Part shown: positions 37,001-48,682 of the stretch, piece after piece
Layout of the letters: each line of letters opens with the position of its first letter
Numbering within the stretch: position 1 is the first letter of the stretch
DNA from: Rhizaria sp. SCN 62-66
Taxonomy: Eukaryota; Rhizaria, unplaced
DNA: 64,000 nt
Direction: 5' to 3'
NCBI GenBank assembly: GCA_001724265.1
Contig: MEDY01000107.1
Coordinates: 1-64,000 of the forward strand
Made by a program: the position numbers and the translations under genes
Notes under the pieces: generated by a model
Told to the model about the DNA's origin: nothing
Database searches by the model: none
The model's input: only the letters and a program-made list of their open reading frames with translations

Positions 37001-37845
37001 CAGCACATGGCGAATACGACCACGATCGCAATCGCCACGACTATGACCGCTCTGGCCACGTTCACTGCGCGCGCATCCAACCGTATCGCGACGAGTCGCC
37101 ACATGGCGCGTCTCAACACGCCCGCTACACCGGTAACGACAGCAACGGCCGCTATCCTGACGATCACCGCCAACGGTACAATAGCGGCGATGGCCACCGC
37201 GGAGACCGCTCGTACTACGTCGACGATGGCGATAACAACTACTACCCCGGTGACTCTGCCTGTGCACCTGCGGCCGGGTCTGTGTCGGTGTATTGGCCTC
37301 ACCCTCCTGCGAACGCAAACACCAGCGGCTCACGCGAGCTCTCGCGTACGTTTGCGACCGACGACGACGAAGAGATTATTGCGCTGATGAACCAACATGT
37401 CCGTGGGCTCTCCAAGCCCAGCAACGCTGTGAATGTTGCCGCTAGCGGTGGCAACAACACCGGCCAATGTCACGGCAGCGATGGAGGTGACCACGGTGCG
37501 CCGGTGCCTGGCAGACGTGGCTCCCGGGCGGCCGGAGCGACTGGTGCTACCACAGAACCGGAAGTCTCTGTGTCGCTGCTGTCTCGGTTGCGCACGCAGA
37601 TGGCGCAGAAACGGGCAGTTGATGCTGAGGCTGATGCTGCACCGCAGACGAAGCCACATGTTGCTAATGCTGCTACTGTGGTAAGCGCTGTTTATGAAGA
37701 GCAGGATGACGATGATATGTCGGAGCCTGAACCGAGTAGGGCCCCCGTTGCGCATATGCGAGCGAATAGTGGTGTTAGCAGTGATAGCAATGGTGTTGCC
37801 AATTATCGCGGAATTCCGCTCGTAATGCCCAGGAGGACACAGTAA
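31033..37845 (+). CDS. Large alanine-rich coiled-coil protein read through two in-frame TAG codons
   Basis: 2,270 residues from ATG 31033 (context CTGCAATGG) to TAA at 37843-37845 if TAG at 31114 and 36709 are sense. The first TAG comes after 27 codons (MDEDFELDQALQDLV...); no other ATG lies in this frame until about 32419, well inside the coiled coil, so the upstream ATG is the natural start. Residues from about 260 to 1900 are long Ala/Glu/Arg/Lys heptads (AEAAVAAA, RAAEAEAR, AEKLLRMRELRVAALEA), interrupted by Gly/Pro-poor linkers and a Cys cluster (about 1055-1080: CECGCRCAAHC...CRCCCA). The part after the second TAG is Gln/His/Asp/Arg-rich and acidic near the end. An elongated structural protein, such as a centrosomal, ciliary or Golgi tether, is possible; no family was recognised. 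Confidence 0.8.
31114..31116 (+). other. In-frame TAG (codon 28 of the coiled-coil gene)
   Basis: The codon lies between ...ISARS and ALPHLRS. The frame is open on both sides and shares codon bias. Probable sense codon. Confidence 0.85.
36709..36711 (+). other. In-frame TAG (codon 1893 of the coiled-coil gene)
   Basis: The codon lies between TGDA and SKDRGSS. The frame continues 378 codons to TAA. A separate gene starting at ATG 36778 is the standard-code alternative, but the 22 codons between are open and Ser/Gly/Glu-rich like the flanks. Confidence 0.75.
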
Positions 37846-38161
37846 GGCGATTTATATTATGTTTACATTAGATCTGATTTGAATACATTATTTATCTGTT
37901 TTTAGTCCGCTCTTTGAACTCTCGTTACCCGAACGGATGCATGTCGCCGCACACCACAACTTGAAAAACTAAATTGTGAGGCAAAAAATCATATCATGAA
38001 ACTTGATATACGGCATCGAAGTACCACTTATGATGTGTTACATAGAATATTTTTTAACTTGCACCACCACTTTTATTTTGCAATTTAACAACAATTCATT
38101 TCGTAGGATAGTTGGCTTGAAACAGACCCCTCGTTTTAAACGGGCTTTCCGTTGGGCTCAA
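37846..38161. other. Intergenic region, coiled-coil to surface-protein gene
   Basis: 316 AT-rich bases between same-strand genes, holding a 3' flank and the next promoter. Nothing specific is seen. Confidence 0.5.
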
Positions 38162-41100
38162 ATGATTCAAATTCTTCATGCAGTGGTGATACCCATTTGC
38201 ATCCTGTTATTTCTTGGTGCGTTTACTCTTATATAACCTACTATTGAACCTTAATTTTGATTTAATTGAGGTATCTCACGTTCACCTTCTTTAAAACGTG
38301 TGAATCTGACAGCTTCAAGTGCACTTGCACTTGGAACAGCCCCTGCTCTCGGTGGGAGCTACACAGCCATCACGCCGCACACAGCGAACACAATCAGCGT
38401 GACCAACACCACTGTCACTATTGATGTACTTCCAAGTACCCTTCAAGTTGGCGGCGCAATCTTAGCGTGTGTCCCAGCCGATTGGGTTGTAGCATCGACA
38501 GGCATCTCATGCATCTCAGCCGTAACAACCGTCGTCATCAACAACACATCATACTTTCAAGACATTGATGGACGACCGTGCCTACGGGCTGTGGTGACCA
38601 GCTCTTCTGCGCGTGCCGGTGACGCAGTTGCGCTGACGTGCTCCCCTCTGACGACTCCTGCAGGCGAGTCCGCCGCCGCAGTTGCCGCAATCGGTATTGA
38701 GTCCGCTGCTGGGGACTTGCTTTACGTCACTGAAACCGCTCGCATTCCCGCAATTCAAGCTCGCAAATTGCTGCTAAACGCAGCAGCAAATGTAGCTCAT
38801 GCACCTCGTGTTACCGGTAGCGTAGCCGTCGGGGGACTTGTGGTTACGCTAACCTCCGTTGCACCAGAGCTATTAGCATTGGGATCGCAAGTGTTATTAT
38901 CTCTTCCAGTAGCAACAAACACAAGCGTTGGCATCAACATTAACGCTGGTGCGGAATGTGAGCTCACTTTTAACGGTGTATCCGTTGCTGGCACTGTCAG
39001 TACAAACGCAACTGCCCTTCACTTCACAACCTCCATCCCCAACTCAACAAGCACGGCCGGGCCTTTGACGCTAAGTTGCACAGATGCGTTGCTCTTTGCG
39101 CGCACCGCAACGGCGGCAACCACAGTCTCCGTCGCAGCACTTGCACCAGTGTATTCGGCCTCGCGTGGACGTGTTGCGGCAAGGACGAATACCACTGTGG
39201 CTGTGTCAGCGCGTGCGGCGGCTGCGCTGGGCGCGACCAACACAACTATCACACTCGCTGGAACACGCATCGGTGACACAGGTGCATGGGAGCTCAGAAT
39301 TGTACCTATAGGCGCCGCACTACAACCTGGTGATGTAGTGGCTGTTGTGTTTCCTGACGGATACAGTCTAACAAGTGACATCTTGTGTGATGTCTCGATT
39401 GAAGGTGTTCCTGTCGCTGTAGCACAGCCATCTGTCAATGGTACACGTGCTGAGTTTACAATGTTGCAACCAGTTGGACCAACGGGGACATTGATTCTTT
39501 CTTGTGATGCCGTGACAGCGCCATCGTCACTTGTGGGAACAACGTCGATTGCAGGTAGTGATCACGTGAGCATTAGCGTGCGTTCGTCCACCGGTGGTGC
39601 TATTGGCACAGCAGCAGCAGCAATGCCTGCATTGCGGGCGCAGCAATTAGGAGACAGCAGTGAGGATGCTGCCGAGGGTTTTAACATTAAAGCTGATATC
39701 CCCATTGTGTTTGCCTTTAACAACCTTGTTGCAGCCGTCAATATAAGTGGCTTTATCCTTGAACCCGGAGCGCGTGTGGGCTTTGATGTCCCAGCAACGT
39801 TCTTACTTGATTCACCGACTCTACCAACTGCATGTGCTGCAGGAATGCCCCTTCTAACGCCGCTAGGTGTCCTCGACCCTTTAGGTATTCCTGTCCCCGG
39901 CATTACAACCACACTATCCAATGTCAGTAATCGCACACGTATCACGTTTGTCACCGCGGATGGCATTGTGGCATCTCTGTTTGCAGCGCCAACGTTAACG
40001 CTCGTCTGCGCAAGTGTACGTAATCCGCGAATGTCGATGACAACACGCACGGACTCGATTGTATGGCTTGAGTCACCCACTGGTGGGCTTGTTGCTGAAC
40101 GCAAAAACGTTCGCCTTGCTGCAATTCAGCCAGCGCTTTTTGACCCGCTGCGCACAACAGCTGTACACAGCAACTCTCTTGCTGGTGGTGTAGGCACGCT
40201 GACTATCACGATGGGTGGGTCGCCAATTCCAATCATAGCAGGTGACCAAATTACGATTTCAATGCCGGGAACATGGGCGTTTGGGGCAGGCAGCAGTCCA
40301 ACAGTATGTTACGCAATCGGGTCATAGCTTGATATTGCTGTTGGGTCAACTGTATCCACACGCGCCGGCACAGCAAATGCTACAGCTCAGCTTGTTTGGC
40401 AAGCAAGTGCTTCAACTGCGGCAGCACACTATCCCTTTGCGGCCGTATTGCGTGTGCAAATCAAATGCTCCAACGTCCGCTCGCCGGTTGAAGGGGTTCC
40501 AGACGACTGCGACGGATTTGTTGCGCAAACAAATGCAAACGCAATATCGATTGCGTCGTCAGCGTTGATGCGTATCACAAAGATCCGGCCTGGTGCGCTA
40601 TCAGTTATTCCTATTGTCGGCACGCTGTCGGTACCATTTCCGACAGCGTTGGGTTCAGTCGACGTTGAACTCTCTGGTTTTGCCCTTTCACTCGCGCGTG
40701 GCGACGTTATTGAACTCACACTTCCGAGCGACTTCACCGCAGAGTCGCCGCGGTGCGCGCTGCTGACACGTTCTGGTGCTGCAGTAGTAAGTGGAACAAC
40801 AACTCAAGCGCAAACAAACAATTCAACAATGTTGCTTAGATTTTCGCTCGACGTCGCCCTCTTTGAGAACTCAACTAATAGCACAGACTTAGTATTGAGC
40901 TGTTCGGGCGTGCGCAATCCGGCGTCTGTCTCCTCTACGCCATCCCCTGCTGTGATGACTGTTCGCACATCCGATGGAACCTCATTGATTTCTGCTAATT
41001 TAGCAACGAACAGTACCGGGCTTACCTCCATAGCCCAGGCATCCCTGTGCGCATGCAATGCAACTCTTCAGCTACCGTTAACAAACACTGTAACTACACT

Positions 41101-44100
41101 CGCCACTTTGCTCACAGTTCCTGTTGCACTGATCGGACCCGCCTACATGCTTGAGCTTGTTACGCCTTCTGAACTAACACTCAACTCTGGTGCTGCAACC
41201 ACATGCGTTGCAACGTACACCAATGGCACGTCTATTGCCGGTTCTACTACCGTTGCAGTAGATACGCGCACAATATCATTTTCAGCCACGAAGGCTGCGA
41301 ATGGCGCTAATTCAGCGGCTGTCAAACTCTCTTGTGCTCAGGTTCGCACACCTCGTGCAGCAACATCAAACTCGACCGCGTTATCTGCACGTATTGTTCA
41401 CAAATCTACTGGAACAATTGTCGGCAATGCAGCCGCTGTTGCGTTAGGGCCAGTATCCGCGGCAACTCTAGGCTACTACACACGCGCGCTTATTCGGTCC
41501 TCTAATTTACCTGCTGCTGTTGGAGACATAACCGCAACTCTTGACTCGTTGTACGTGTCTTTACGAGTCAGTGAGGCGCTAGTATTTGAAGTGCCCAACA
41601 CCTACACAATCTCATCAGGTGGTGCAACATCCTGCGTCCTAAAGCATGCCGGCGTCAATGTAACAGGCAGCACTACTGTAAGCAAGCGAAAGCGGAGAAT
41701 CATGTTTGAGCCATTTACAAACCTTGCAGTGCCCACAGACTCACGTCGCGCAGTAACCGTTCTGTCATGCAACTACATTAGTTCACCGCCAAACCCCGAG
41801 GTAGCGCGTGCAGACGTGCGAGTGTGGACGCAAACAGGAGCGGGTAATATGATCGCGTATACAGAAAGCGCTACGTTACCTGCAGTTGCTGCTCCCGAGC
41901 TTGCGCTTGCTACAGGGTTAGTTTCACTGACCTCAAATCCGCTGCTTGGTACTCGTCTGCTTGTTCGCGCGTCTCCGCTATACTGGCAGTATGTTGAGGG
42001 CTCAATGCTCCGCGTGGTGTTGCCAAGCTCACACTCACTTGGCACTGCGCCATCCTGCTCTGCCACTGTGCATGGGTTAATGGTGCAACCTGTACGCACA
42101 GCTACGCAGTCAGGTACGTTGTATGTACGTTTCCAGTCCGCACTGACGACGCTCCCTCTTATCCCAACTGTCCTCGAAGTCGCGTGCACAGACGTCAGCG
42201 GGTCTGTTGGTGCAATCGCTGGTGCAACAGTGCAAGGTCTTCGTGAAGATGGTCTGGTTGAGGCTCATGTTGTCTCAACAATCTCGAGCAGTGGACTTTT
42301 GCCCATCGCCGCGCTTGTGCCCTCAACCGCTGAGAGCACCCTTGTGTTTTCAGAAACGTCAAGCATTGTTGGTGGTCTAAGTGGTGGCTTGGACTTGATC
42401 AGTCTTTTTGGAGATGCTCTGGGGGCGATATTGCCGTCAATTGTGCCTGGCAACATGACTACAGTTGCAACAATGCTCCCTGCTAGCTTCATGGATGATG
42501 CTGGAGGGCTTGCATGCACCATCAACGGCGTAGCAATCGAAACTGCGGCTGCTGTAGACGGGTTGCTACAACTGTCTGTGCCAGCGGCAGCATTTGACGT
42601 GTCTGGTGCGCTTCTTAAGTGTGTAACAGCTGATGGTGAAGAGCCGGACTTCAGCACGCTTGATCCGTGGGGTGTGTTTATTATTAGCGCGAACGGCACG
42701 GTCACACCTATCGGTAGCACATCGCGCGCGCCGTATGTGCGACTTATTGGCGGTGCATATGCCGCAGCTACACATTCAAACGCTGTCACAAGTGGCACTG
42801 GCGAACTTAATATGCGCATCAAGGCTGTTAACGTTACGCTTGACACAGAGGATCTACTCGTTCTGCATCTACCGCCAGAGCTAAAGCTCTCCTCTTCAGA
42901 GTCAGCTTGTAAAATAACGCATAACGGCATTCGCATGTCTGGGGCATTTACACTTGTAGGCTCGCTGCTGCGCTTCGAGCCTGCCGAGGAAATGCCTCAC
43001 TATGTTGAGCCATTGCGTGACGTGGACTACAACGATGACGGGAGTCGCCGGGCAACAGCAAGTGCCCTTAACATAAGCTCCGCTTATGAAACCGTGATCA
43101 CATGTACTGCTGTGCAGCGCGCACGCGCTGTTCATGGATCACTATCAACAATCGTATTGCAGGCAGTATCATCGGGTGTTGTGATTGCTGAGACACGAGA
43201 AGCAACATTTAACGACCCTGTTGCGATGACTGCAAATACAATGCCAGGTGCAACAGCAGCGTTAATGGTTGTTAGTAACAATACTGCATCAGTGGCAAAC
43301 AATGCTGTAGCGGGTGAACTGCACACTGTTGAGTTTGTTGTCGAAGGTCTACCAACTTCAATCCTTTCAGGTGATCAACTATCTTTGACGCTGCCCCTAG
43401 GGTGGACCTTCTCGCACACATCAACAGAAACGCAGCGCTCGCAGTGTATTGTTGCTACCTCCGTCAATGCCGTGACGGCGTCAAGTAACGCAACTGAAAC
43501 GGATGTAGCACAGGGCGTTGTTACAAGTCGTTTAACTGCGAACAGCATTGTTGTGCAGCTCAACACTACTTTGCGCGAGTCAGCCACAGCAGTGCTGCGC
43601 TGCTCGCTCGTGCGCGCCCCGCCTTTCTCGGCTGTCGAAGACACAGCGGGTGCCGTGAGCTTTTTAGTCGCTGACGGTGCGAGTCGCGCTGTCATGGTTT
43701 ACGGCTCTGGTGTCGCTCGTGTACCACGCGTTCTTGCGCCGCCCTTTTTGGCTCCCTTGCAGATCTCACTTGAAAATGAACAAAACCCGGGATCGGTTGG
43801 CAATGTCAAAGCTCGTTTCACAACCCCCACCGCCGTCTTCACGGGTGACTATCTTGTCATTGAGCTACCTGGTGCATGGAGCCAGTCAACGTCACAAGAG
43901 CAGCCGGTTTATTGCTCAGTGGATAGTGCCGATACAAGTGCGACAACGACAGTATCCGCGTACACAAATATTGCAAGTAGTGCAAATACTTCCCTGTTGG
44001 TTGCAGTCTACATTCCAACGCCGCTTTCCTCGAACGCTGAACATGTCGTTCTTTGCGCAGAGCTTCAACGACCCAATGTGTCGCTTGTCGGTGGACACAT

Positions 44101-46615
44101 TGCAGGGATTACTCTTTACGCAGGGTCTCCTTCCTCAGAAGTGGCGCGTGTAAGCTCAACTAATGCAACAATAGAATCAGTCTACTGGGCTGATTGGGCA
44201 ACAACTGAAGTGGCAAATTGGGGCCCAGCCGTGCTGCTGAATCATGAATACGCAACCGCGGGTGCGGTGGGGACGCTATTGCTGGGTTTTGCCGATTTGC
44301 CCTTCACACTACCCTCTGGGCGTGACATAGCGGTGACACTTGTGCTTCCTACAACATGGAGCTTTAATGCTGGATCAACGCTTGCAAATTCCACGCGCAC
44401 TGAATGCCAACTTTTGCGCGCGCGTATTACGCCAGCGGGTGTTTCAGCAGCGGACTCCGTCGTGAGTGTTAACGCGACTGTGGCGGGGTGGCAGCTGACC
44501 CTTGCCACAGCTGTTAGTGCTAATCAACTACCATTGGGCATGTATTCTGGTGAAGGGATTGCAACAGTTTTTCAATGCACAAACGTGCGCACGCCGACCT
44601 CAATTTCAAATGCATCCATTGCTGCTATTACACTTAGTGTCGACGGATTTGTTGCGTTGAAGACAAGTGGCGCACTGTTACCTGCGGTGACCGCGGCTGA
44701 TATGAGCAATGTTGTGGCAACCATGGTGCCTGCGTCTACCCTGGCAGGTGCTGTGTCAACACTCACAGTCACAATGTATCCGCTTCTTGTTGGCGTTGCT
44801 AACCGTACGCAAGCGTTTGAGTTTGTTGTACCATCTGAGTGGACCACATCTGCGGGTAGCGCCACGGCGTGCTCGCTCTCTGCGGCTGTTAGTACAGCTA
44901 ATGCAACTGCGATTGAAGTTGCAAGTGTGACCACGTTGCCTGCCACCAACGTCGTGCGAGTTATGCCCTATAGTGACATCCCGGCATCAGCCACTGGTGC
45001 GCGCATGCAATGTACATTTATTCGTTTACCACGCAAGGAAACCGCAGCGCGCGCCGATGCAACAGTACGTCTAGTCGACCTGCCCGGCGGCATTTCATTT
45101 GCCTCTATGTCGGCAGCAAAAGTTTCGGCAATTTCTGCAAACAAGCTTGGAGAAACAATCGCTACGCTGCAGCATCGGCCCGGTACCGCGGGTTCCCTGG
45201 GTAATGCCACGCTCACGTTTCTGCCACTGAGCAACCCCGTCACCGTGGGAGGCTCACTGTGGCTACAGCTGCCTGTTAATTGGAGTGCGTCCACTGACGC
45301 GGTGTGCGTGTGTCGACAAGGCGGTGTTACTGTCGTGGGCTTAAGTGGTGCGCGTGTAGTGCAAGGGTACAGCTATCTCGGATTCACTGTAGGCACCAAC
45401 GCAACGCTGGCAGCTGACACGGCCGCAGGCGCCACAGCGTTTGTGTGCACCGGTGTCACAGCTCCCGCTGCGGCTACGGCCGCGCACAGCACTGGTGTTG
45501 CGTGGACTGTTGACGCTAGTGGCGCGCGTATAGATCAGTCTCTAACCGTTTCTGTCGGTGTAATTGCTGACGCTGCAACCTCCGGGGGTGGCAGCAGTGA
45601 CACGGGTGCTGAAGGCACTGGGACCGGCTCCGGCAGTGGCAGCACAAACAGCACCGGGAGTACGGGCAGCACAGATACAGGCGCAAGCTCCGGCTCGGAC
45701 TCTGGCACCGGCTCGGGCTCGAGTACCAACAGCACTGGCAGTGGAAGTAACGGCACCGGCAGTGACACTAGCACTGGCACCGATAGTAGTAACAACGGTA
45801 CTGTAACTGGCGACGGTGGCACATCCACAAACAGCAGCACCCCAATCAGCAACAGCAATAACACCTCAACAACGAACAGTACTGGCACAGGTGGGGGTAG
45901 CACAGCTGGTGGAACGACGGAAGAGTCTGTGGGCACAATTGGGGGCGTAACGCATACGATCATCTTCGCGCAGTCTTCACCGCTTAGCTCCGCCGCAGCC
46001 GCGCTGCACCTGGTGCAATACCGACGCGTACTGCAGAGTTCGATTTCAGACGTGCAACTCTGGCGCATGACATTAAAACTCATTAACGCCACCACTACGA
46101 CGTCATCAACAACTAGATTTGTTACTGCGCCGCGAGTTGCTCGATTCTCTTACTCTGAGACGCGTGAGGTACATGTGACCGTGCTTTTGACACCAGCTAC
46201 TAATGTGCCGCTGGAAAACCTGCGTTTGCGCGTTGACGATCAAAGCACCCTTCTTGCGCAAGCAGCGTATGCGGCACTCGATACACCAGCGGTTTCAGCG
46301 CCGGGCGACGAGGGCGTTATAAGCGTCTCCATCCCTGCAACATGTTTCAACGGTGTTCTGGACAGTGACCAGGGTGAGACGGATGTAGACTGTGGCGGCA
46401 AGACATGTGGACAATGCACCACGACGCAATCGTGCGTACTCAACACAGATTGCAGCTCTAGCCTCTGCCTTAATGATGCTTGCTACGACGCTCTCTCAAG
46501 CAATAGTGTGGTTGCGAAGCCAAATAGTGTTTGGGTGCTTGTTGTCACAGCTCTTTTCACCGCACTGGCGCTGCTACACGGGGCTAATCGCATTGATGAT
46601 ATTGTCCTTAAGTAA
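38162..46615 (+). CDS. Secreted or surface protein with 16 tandem two-Cys repeats and a C-terminal membrane anchor
   Basis: Exons 38162-38216 and 38313-46615 give 2,785 residues (TAG at 40325 read as sense, stop TAA). The N-terminus is a classic signal peptide (MIQILHAVVIPICILLFLA then SSALALG) that appears only when the 96-nt intron is spliced. Sixteen units of about 140-170 residues follow. Each has a strand like L.L.LP..W........C and ends in LxCxxVRxP (for example LSCSGVRNP, LRCSLVRAP, FQCTNVRTP). After them come a Ser/Thr/Gly/Asn-rich stalk (about 45590-45920), a Cys-rich module of the form CFNGV.D..ETDVDCGGKTCGQC...C...DC.S..C...C (46345-46485) known from other surface proteins, a membrane segment (WVLVVTALFTALALL) and a short tail. 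NxS/T sites are many. It likely acts in adhesion or the cell coat. Codons are far less GC-rich than in the flanking genes. Confidence 0.85.
38217..38312 (+). other. Intron inside the signal-peptide coding region (96 nt)
   Basis: Donor GTGCGT after ...TTTCTTG, acceptor AATCTGACAG before CTTCAAG. Phase 1. It contains an in-frame TAA. Splicing fuses the hydrophobic leader to SSALALG, giving a consistent signal peptide. Confidence 0.8.
38320..45480 (+). repeat. Sixteen tandem protein repeats
   Basis: The closing LxC..V..P-like motif recurs near 38638, 39076, 39503, 40008, 40460, 40900, 41333, 41766, 42183, 42618, 43100, 43593, 44053, 44575, 45010 and 45443. Spacing is about 417-522 bases. The repeats are diverged at DNA level, so the array is old. 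The tenth and a few others have weak closing motifs. Confidence 0.85.
40325..40327 (+). other. In-frame TAG (about codon 690 of the surface-protein gene)
   Basis: It lies in the middle of repeat unit 5, seven residues after the first conserved Cys (CYAIGS then TAG then LDIAVG). The rest of the unit, up to IKCSNVRSP, continues in the same frame. Probable sense codon. Confidence 0.9.
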
Positions 46616-46868
46616 AAGTCAAGGCATAATTTTGAGATTTTATCGGCGTGTAATTCTGTCCATCGGACGGAACAGTGTTTTGCCGCCATCATCATAATAA
46701 ACAAGAATAGTACGGGTAAGCTACACACGAATTAAAATGACGGTTAGTTATGTATGAAGTGCGTATATAGAGGCCAGTATGCAGTTTTGATCGATAACCC
46801 TGTAGAACCGGGCCAGACATTTGCAGCCAAATGCAGCCAAATGCGGAACATGTGCGCAGATGAGCAAC
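46616..46868. other. Convergent intergenic region with a 10-bp tandem repeat
   Basis: 253 bases between tail-to-tail genes. TGCAGCCAAA is repeated twice in tandem at 46822-46841. No gene is seen. Confidence 0.6.
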
Positions 46869-47762
46869 TCAGATGGCGACGTCAGGCACGCACTCGACGC
46901 TCTCCCCAGGCGCCGTCACCGCCGCACGCACCTCGGCCAGCGCGGCGGGGAAGATCTGTCCAAACGACATCACGTTCGGCGGCTTATCCGTGCGCCAGCG
47001 GCGCTGCAGTGCGGTGAGAACGATAGCGCAGAGGTCGACGAACGCTTCTTGCGAGTATCCGTGGTGGCCGTAGAACCGGTGCGCCGCGCGCGAGAGCCGT
47101 AGCGTCTCGAACGCAATGTTAATCACGGTAATAGCGTAGGAGAACCACCGCGTGCCCTCCTCGTCGCCGATTGTGGCGACGGAGCGCGCGAGCGTGGGGT
47201 AGCGCCGCGCGAGGCCCAGCAGGGAGTCGAGGCCGAGGAGACCGCCGCCGCGGAAGTCGGTCGCGGGGTCGTTGCCCTGGAAACCAAGCTTGCCCCACGC
47301 GGCGTGCACACGCGCGGGCAAAGGCGTGCCGGGCATCATCAGGTCCCACAGCTGTTGCAGCTGCGCCTCATGCGCGGCGTTGTTGGCGTCGTAGGCCTCG
47401 GAGCGACGCGCCTCGAGCGTCGCCAGCAGGTTCGTGAGACGCTGGATCTGGCCGGCCGCGTTCGCGATCGTCGCCTGCGCGGTCAGAGAAGTCGCGTCAA
47501 GTCCGCTCGCAAGAAGAATGCCCTCAACGACAGTGGGGTCGACGTCGGGGGTGTAGTCCTTGCTGCCGTCGGCGCTCTTAGCAGTTGTGGAGGCAGTCCA
47601 GAGCTTCTTCTTGAACTCCTTCAGTTCTTCGGCGCTCTCAATATGGTCGATGATGTCGTGTGTCGGCAGGTATACAAAGGCGCCCTGTGAGCGTGAGCTC
47701 TTGGAGCAGTAAATAGCGGCGCCAACAGCCACGGCGGCGCCGGCGATGAGAAACCACACCAT
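46869..47762 (-). CDS. ELMO-domain protein with N-terminal membrane anchor
   Basis: 297 residues from ATG 47762 to TGA. Residues about 137-275 match the ELMO domain: LWDLMMPGTPLPARVHAAWGKLG followed by FQGNDPATDFRGGGLLGLDSLL and LARRYP. The invariant Arg of the DFRG motif (residue 171), which in ELMOD proteins is needed for GTPase-activating action on Arf-family proteins, is present. The first 20 residues (VWFLIAGAAVAVGAAIYC) form a hydrophobic anchor, so the domain is probably tethered to a membrane. An acidic and helical linker (residues 35-135) separates them. The likely role is an Arf-family GAP on an internal membrane; the substrate is unknown. It lies downstream of the four-helix membrane gene on the same strand. 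Confidence 0.88.
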   Translation of the reverse strand: MVWFLIAGAAVAVGAAIYCSKSSRSQGAFVYLPTHDIIDHIESAEELKEFKKKLWTASTTAKSADGSKDYTPDVDPTVVEGILLASGLDATSLTAQATIANAAGQIQRLTNLLATLEARRSEAYDANNAAHEAQLQQLWDLMMPGTPLPARVHAAWGKLGFQGNDPATDFRGGGLLGLDSLLGLARRYPTLARSVATIGDEEGTRWFSYAITVINIAFETLRLSRAAHRFYGHHGYSQEAFVDLCAIVLTALQRRWRTDKPPNVMSFGQIFPAALAEVRAAVTAPGESVECVPDVAI

Positions 47763-47926
47763 TGCTTTGGAAGCTGAGGACAGGGGAAGGAGGTACGAGA
47801 CCTAGAACGGGTCAGCGCGGAATAAGCAAATTGTGGGATTGAATATCAATGGGTGGAATTTATTCCTGTAAATGAATATGTAACGTTATCGGTCTAAGTC
47901 GTGCTCAGCAATGATTGGTGAGAAGC

Positions 47927-47952
47927 CCCTTCTCTGATGCCCTTCTCTGATG
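47927..47952 (+). repeat. Tandem duplication of a 13-bp unit
   Basis: Two exact adjacent copies of CCCTTCTCTGATG between the ELMO gene and the next - strand gene. Probably replication slippage. Confidence 0.9.
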
Positions 47953-48019
47953 TGTCAGAAGTGGCCCCAAAATGCGTTTGTGGTGAGCACGCAAAACCAC
48001 TTGAAATATCGTGCGTATC

Positions 48020-48682
48020 TTACTCATACGCCTTGGAGCGATTGTCATCGTTGCGTTCAAAGGGGTTATTTGACTTCTCGTCATGTTTTTCCTCTGCAGG
48101 TCTGGCGTTGCCGTGGTGATCTTTGTTGGGCACGAGTGCCGCAGCCGCTGCCGAGGCCGCCGCCTGTTGCTGCGCAACGAGTCCCTGTGCCCGTGCGTGC
48201 GCTGCGGCATACTCTGAGCGCGCAATCTTGCTCGCGACAGAGTCCCTCAGCGTTGCCTGGTCGATGGCATCCATCTCGATATGCCGGCTGGCGCCGCAGC
48301 ACCCGAAGCACATGTTGAGCACGCCCACGGAACATGTGACGATCGCCACCATGATTTGCCACCAGCGGGCCTGCTGGAGCGCAAAAAAGCCAACCGCAAG
48401 ATAGAACACGCCCAACCCAAACAAAGGAATCATGAAGCGGAACCACTTGAGGAAGGGCTTGATGCGCAGCTCAGCGCAGAGCATCATCGCGCCGAGCGCG
48501 ATCTGGAAGATGTCCGCGATCACCGCCCGCAGGGAAAACTTCATCCCCATCTCAACCAGATCCACCACGGCTGTCGTAATCACGGCGCAAGCGCAGGCAA
48601 TTCCGAGAAACGCGGTTATATACCGCAGCGCGCCGCTTGAAAAGCAGTTTGTGCAGCAACCTTCAGAGTCAGATGCACTCAT
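48020..48682 (-). CDS. Four-helix membrane protein, COPI-associated-like
   Basis: 220 residues from ATG 48682 to TAA. A Cys-rich N-terminus (GCCTNCFSS) is followed by four hydrophobic helices at about 21-40, 50-70, 83-101 and 107-127, with short loops and a charged motif ELRIKPFLKWFRF before helix 3. The pattern of an FRF(M/L)..LFGLGVFYLAVGFFAL block then WWQI...GVLN resembles the COPI-associated protein family (PF08507), small Golgi/ER membrane proteins. The C-terminal 90 residues are soluble, Ala/Gln-rich then charged (HDEKSNNPFERNDD). The family call is by eye and should be confirmed with a profile search; a generic tetraspan protein is the alternative. Confidence 0.6.
   Translation of the reverse strand: MSASDSEGCCTNCFSSGALRYITAFLGIACACAVITTAVVDLVEMGMKFSLRAVIADIFQIALGAMMLCAELRIKPFLKWFRFMIPLFGLGVFYLAVGFFALQQARWWQIMVAIVTCSVGVLNMCFGCCGASRHIEMDAIDQATLRDSVASKIARSEYAAAHARAQGLVAQQQAAASAAAAALVPNKDHHGNARPAEEKHDEKSNNPFERNDDNRSKAYE

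Noticed and set aside
36646-37302. Hydrophobic Val/Ile/Ala-rich frame on the - strand resembling a membrane protein
   Set aside because: It mirrors the His/Asp/Arg-rich 3' part of the coiled-coil gene. The composition is explained by reading Asp/His codons backwards.
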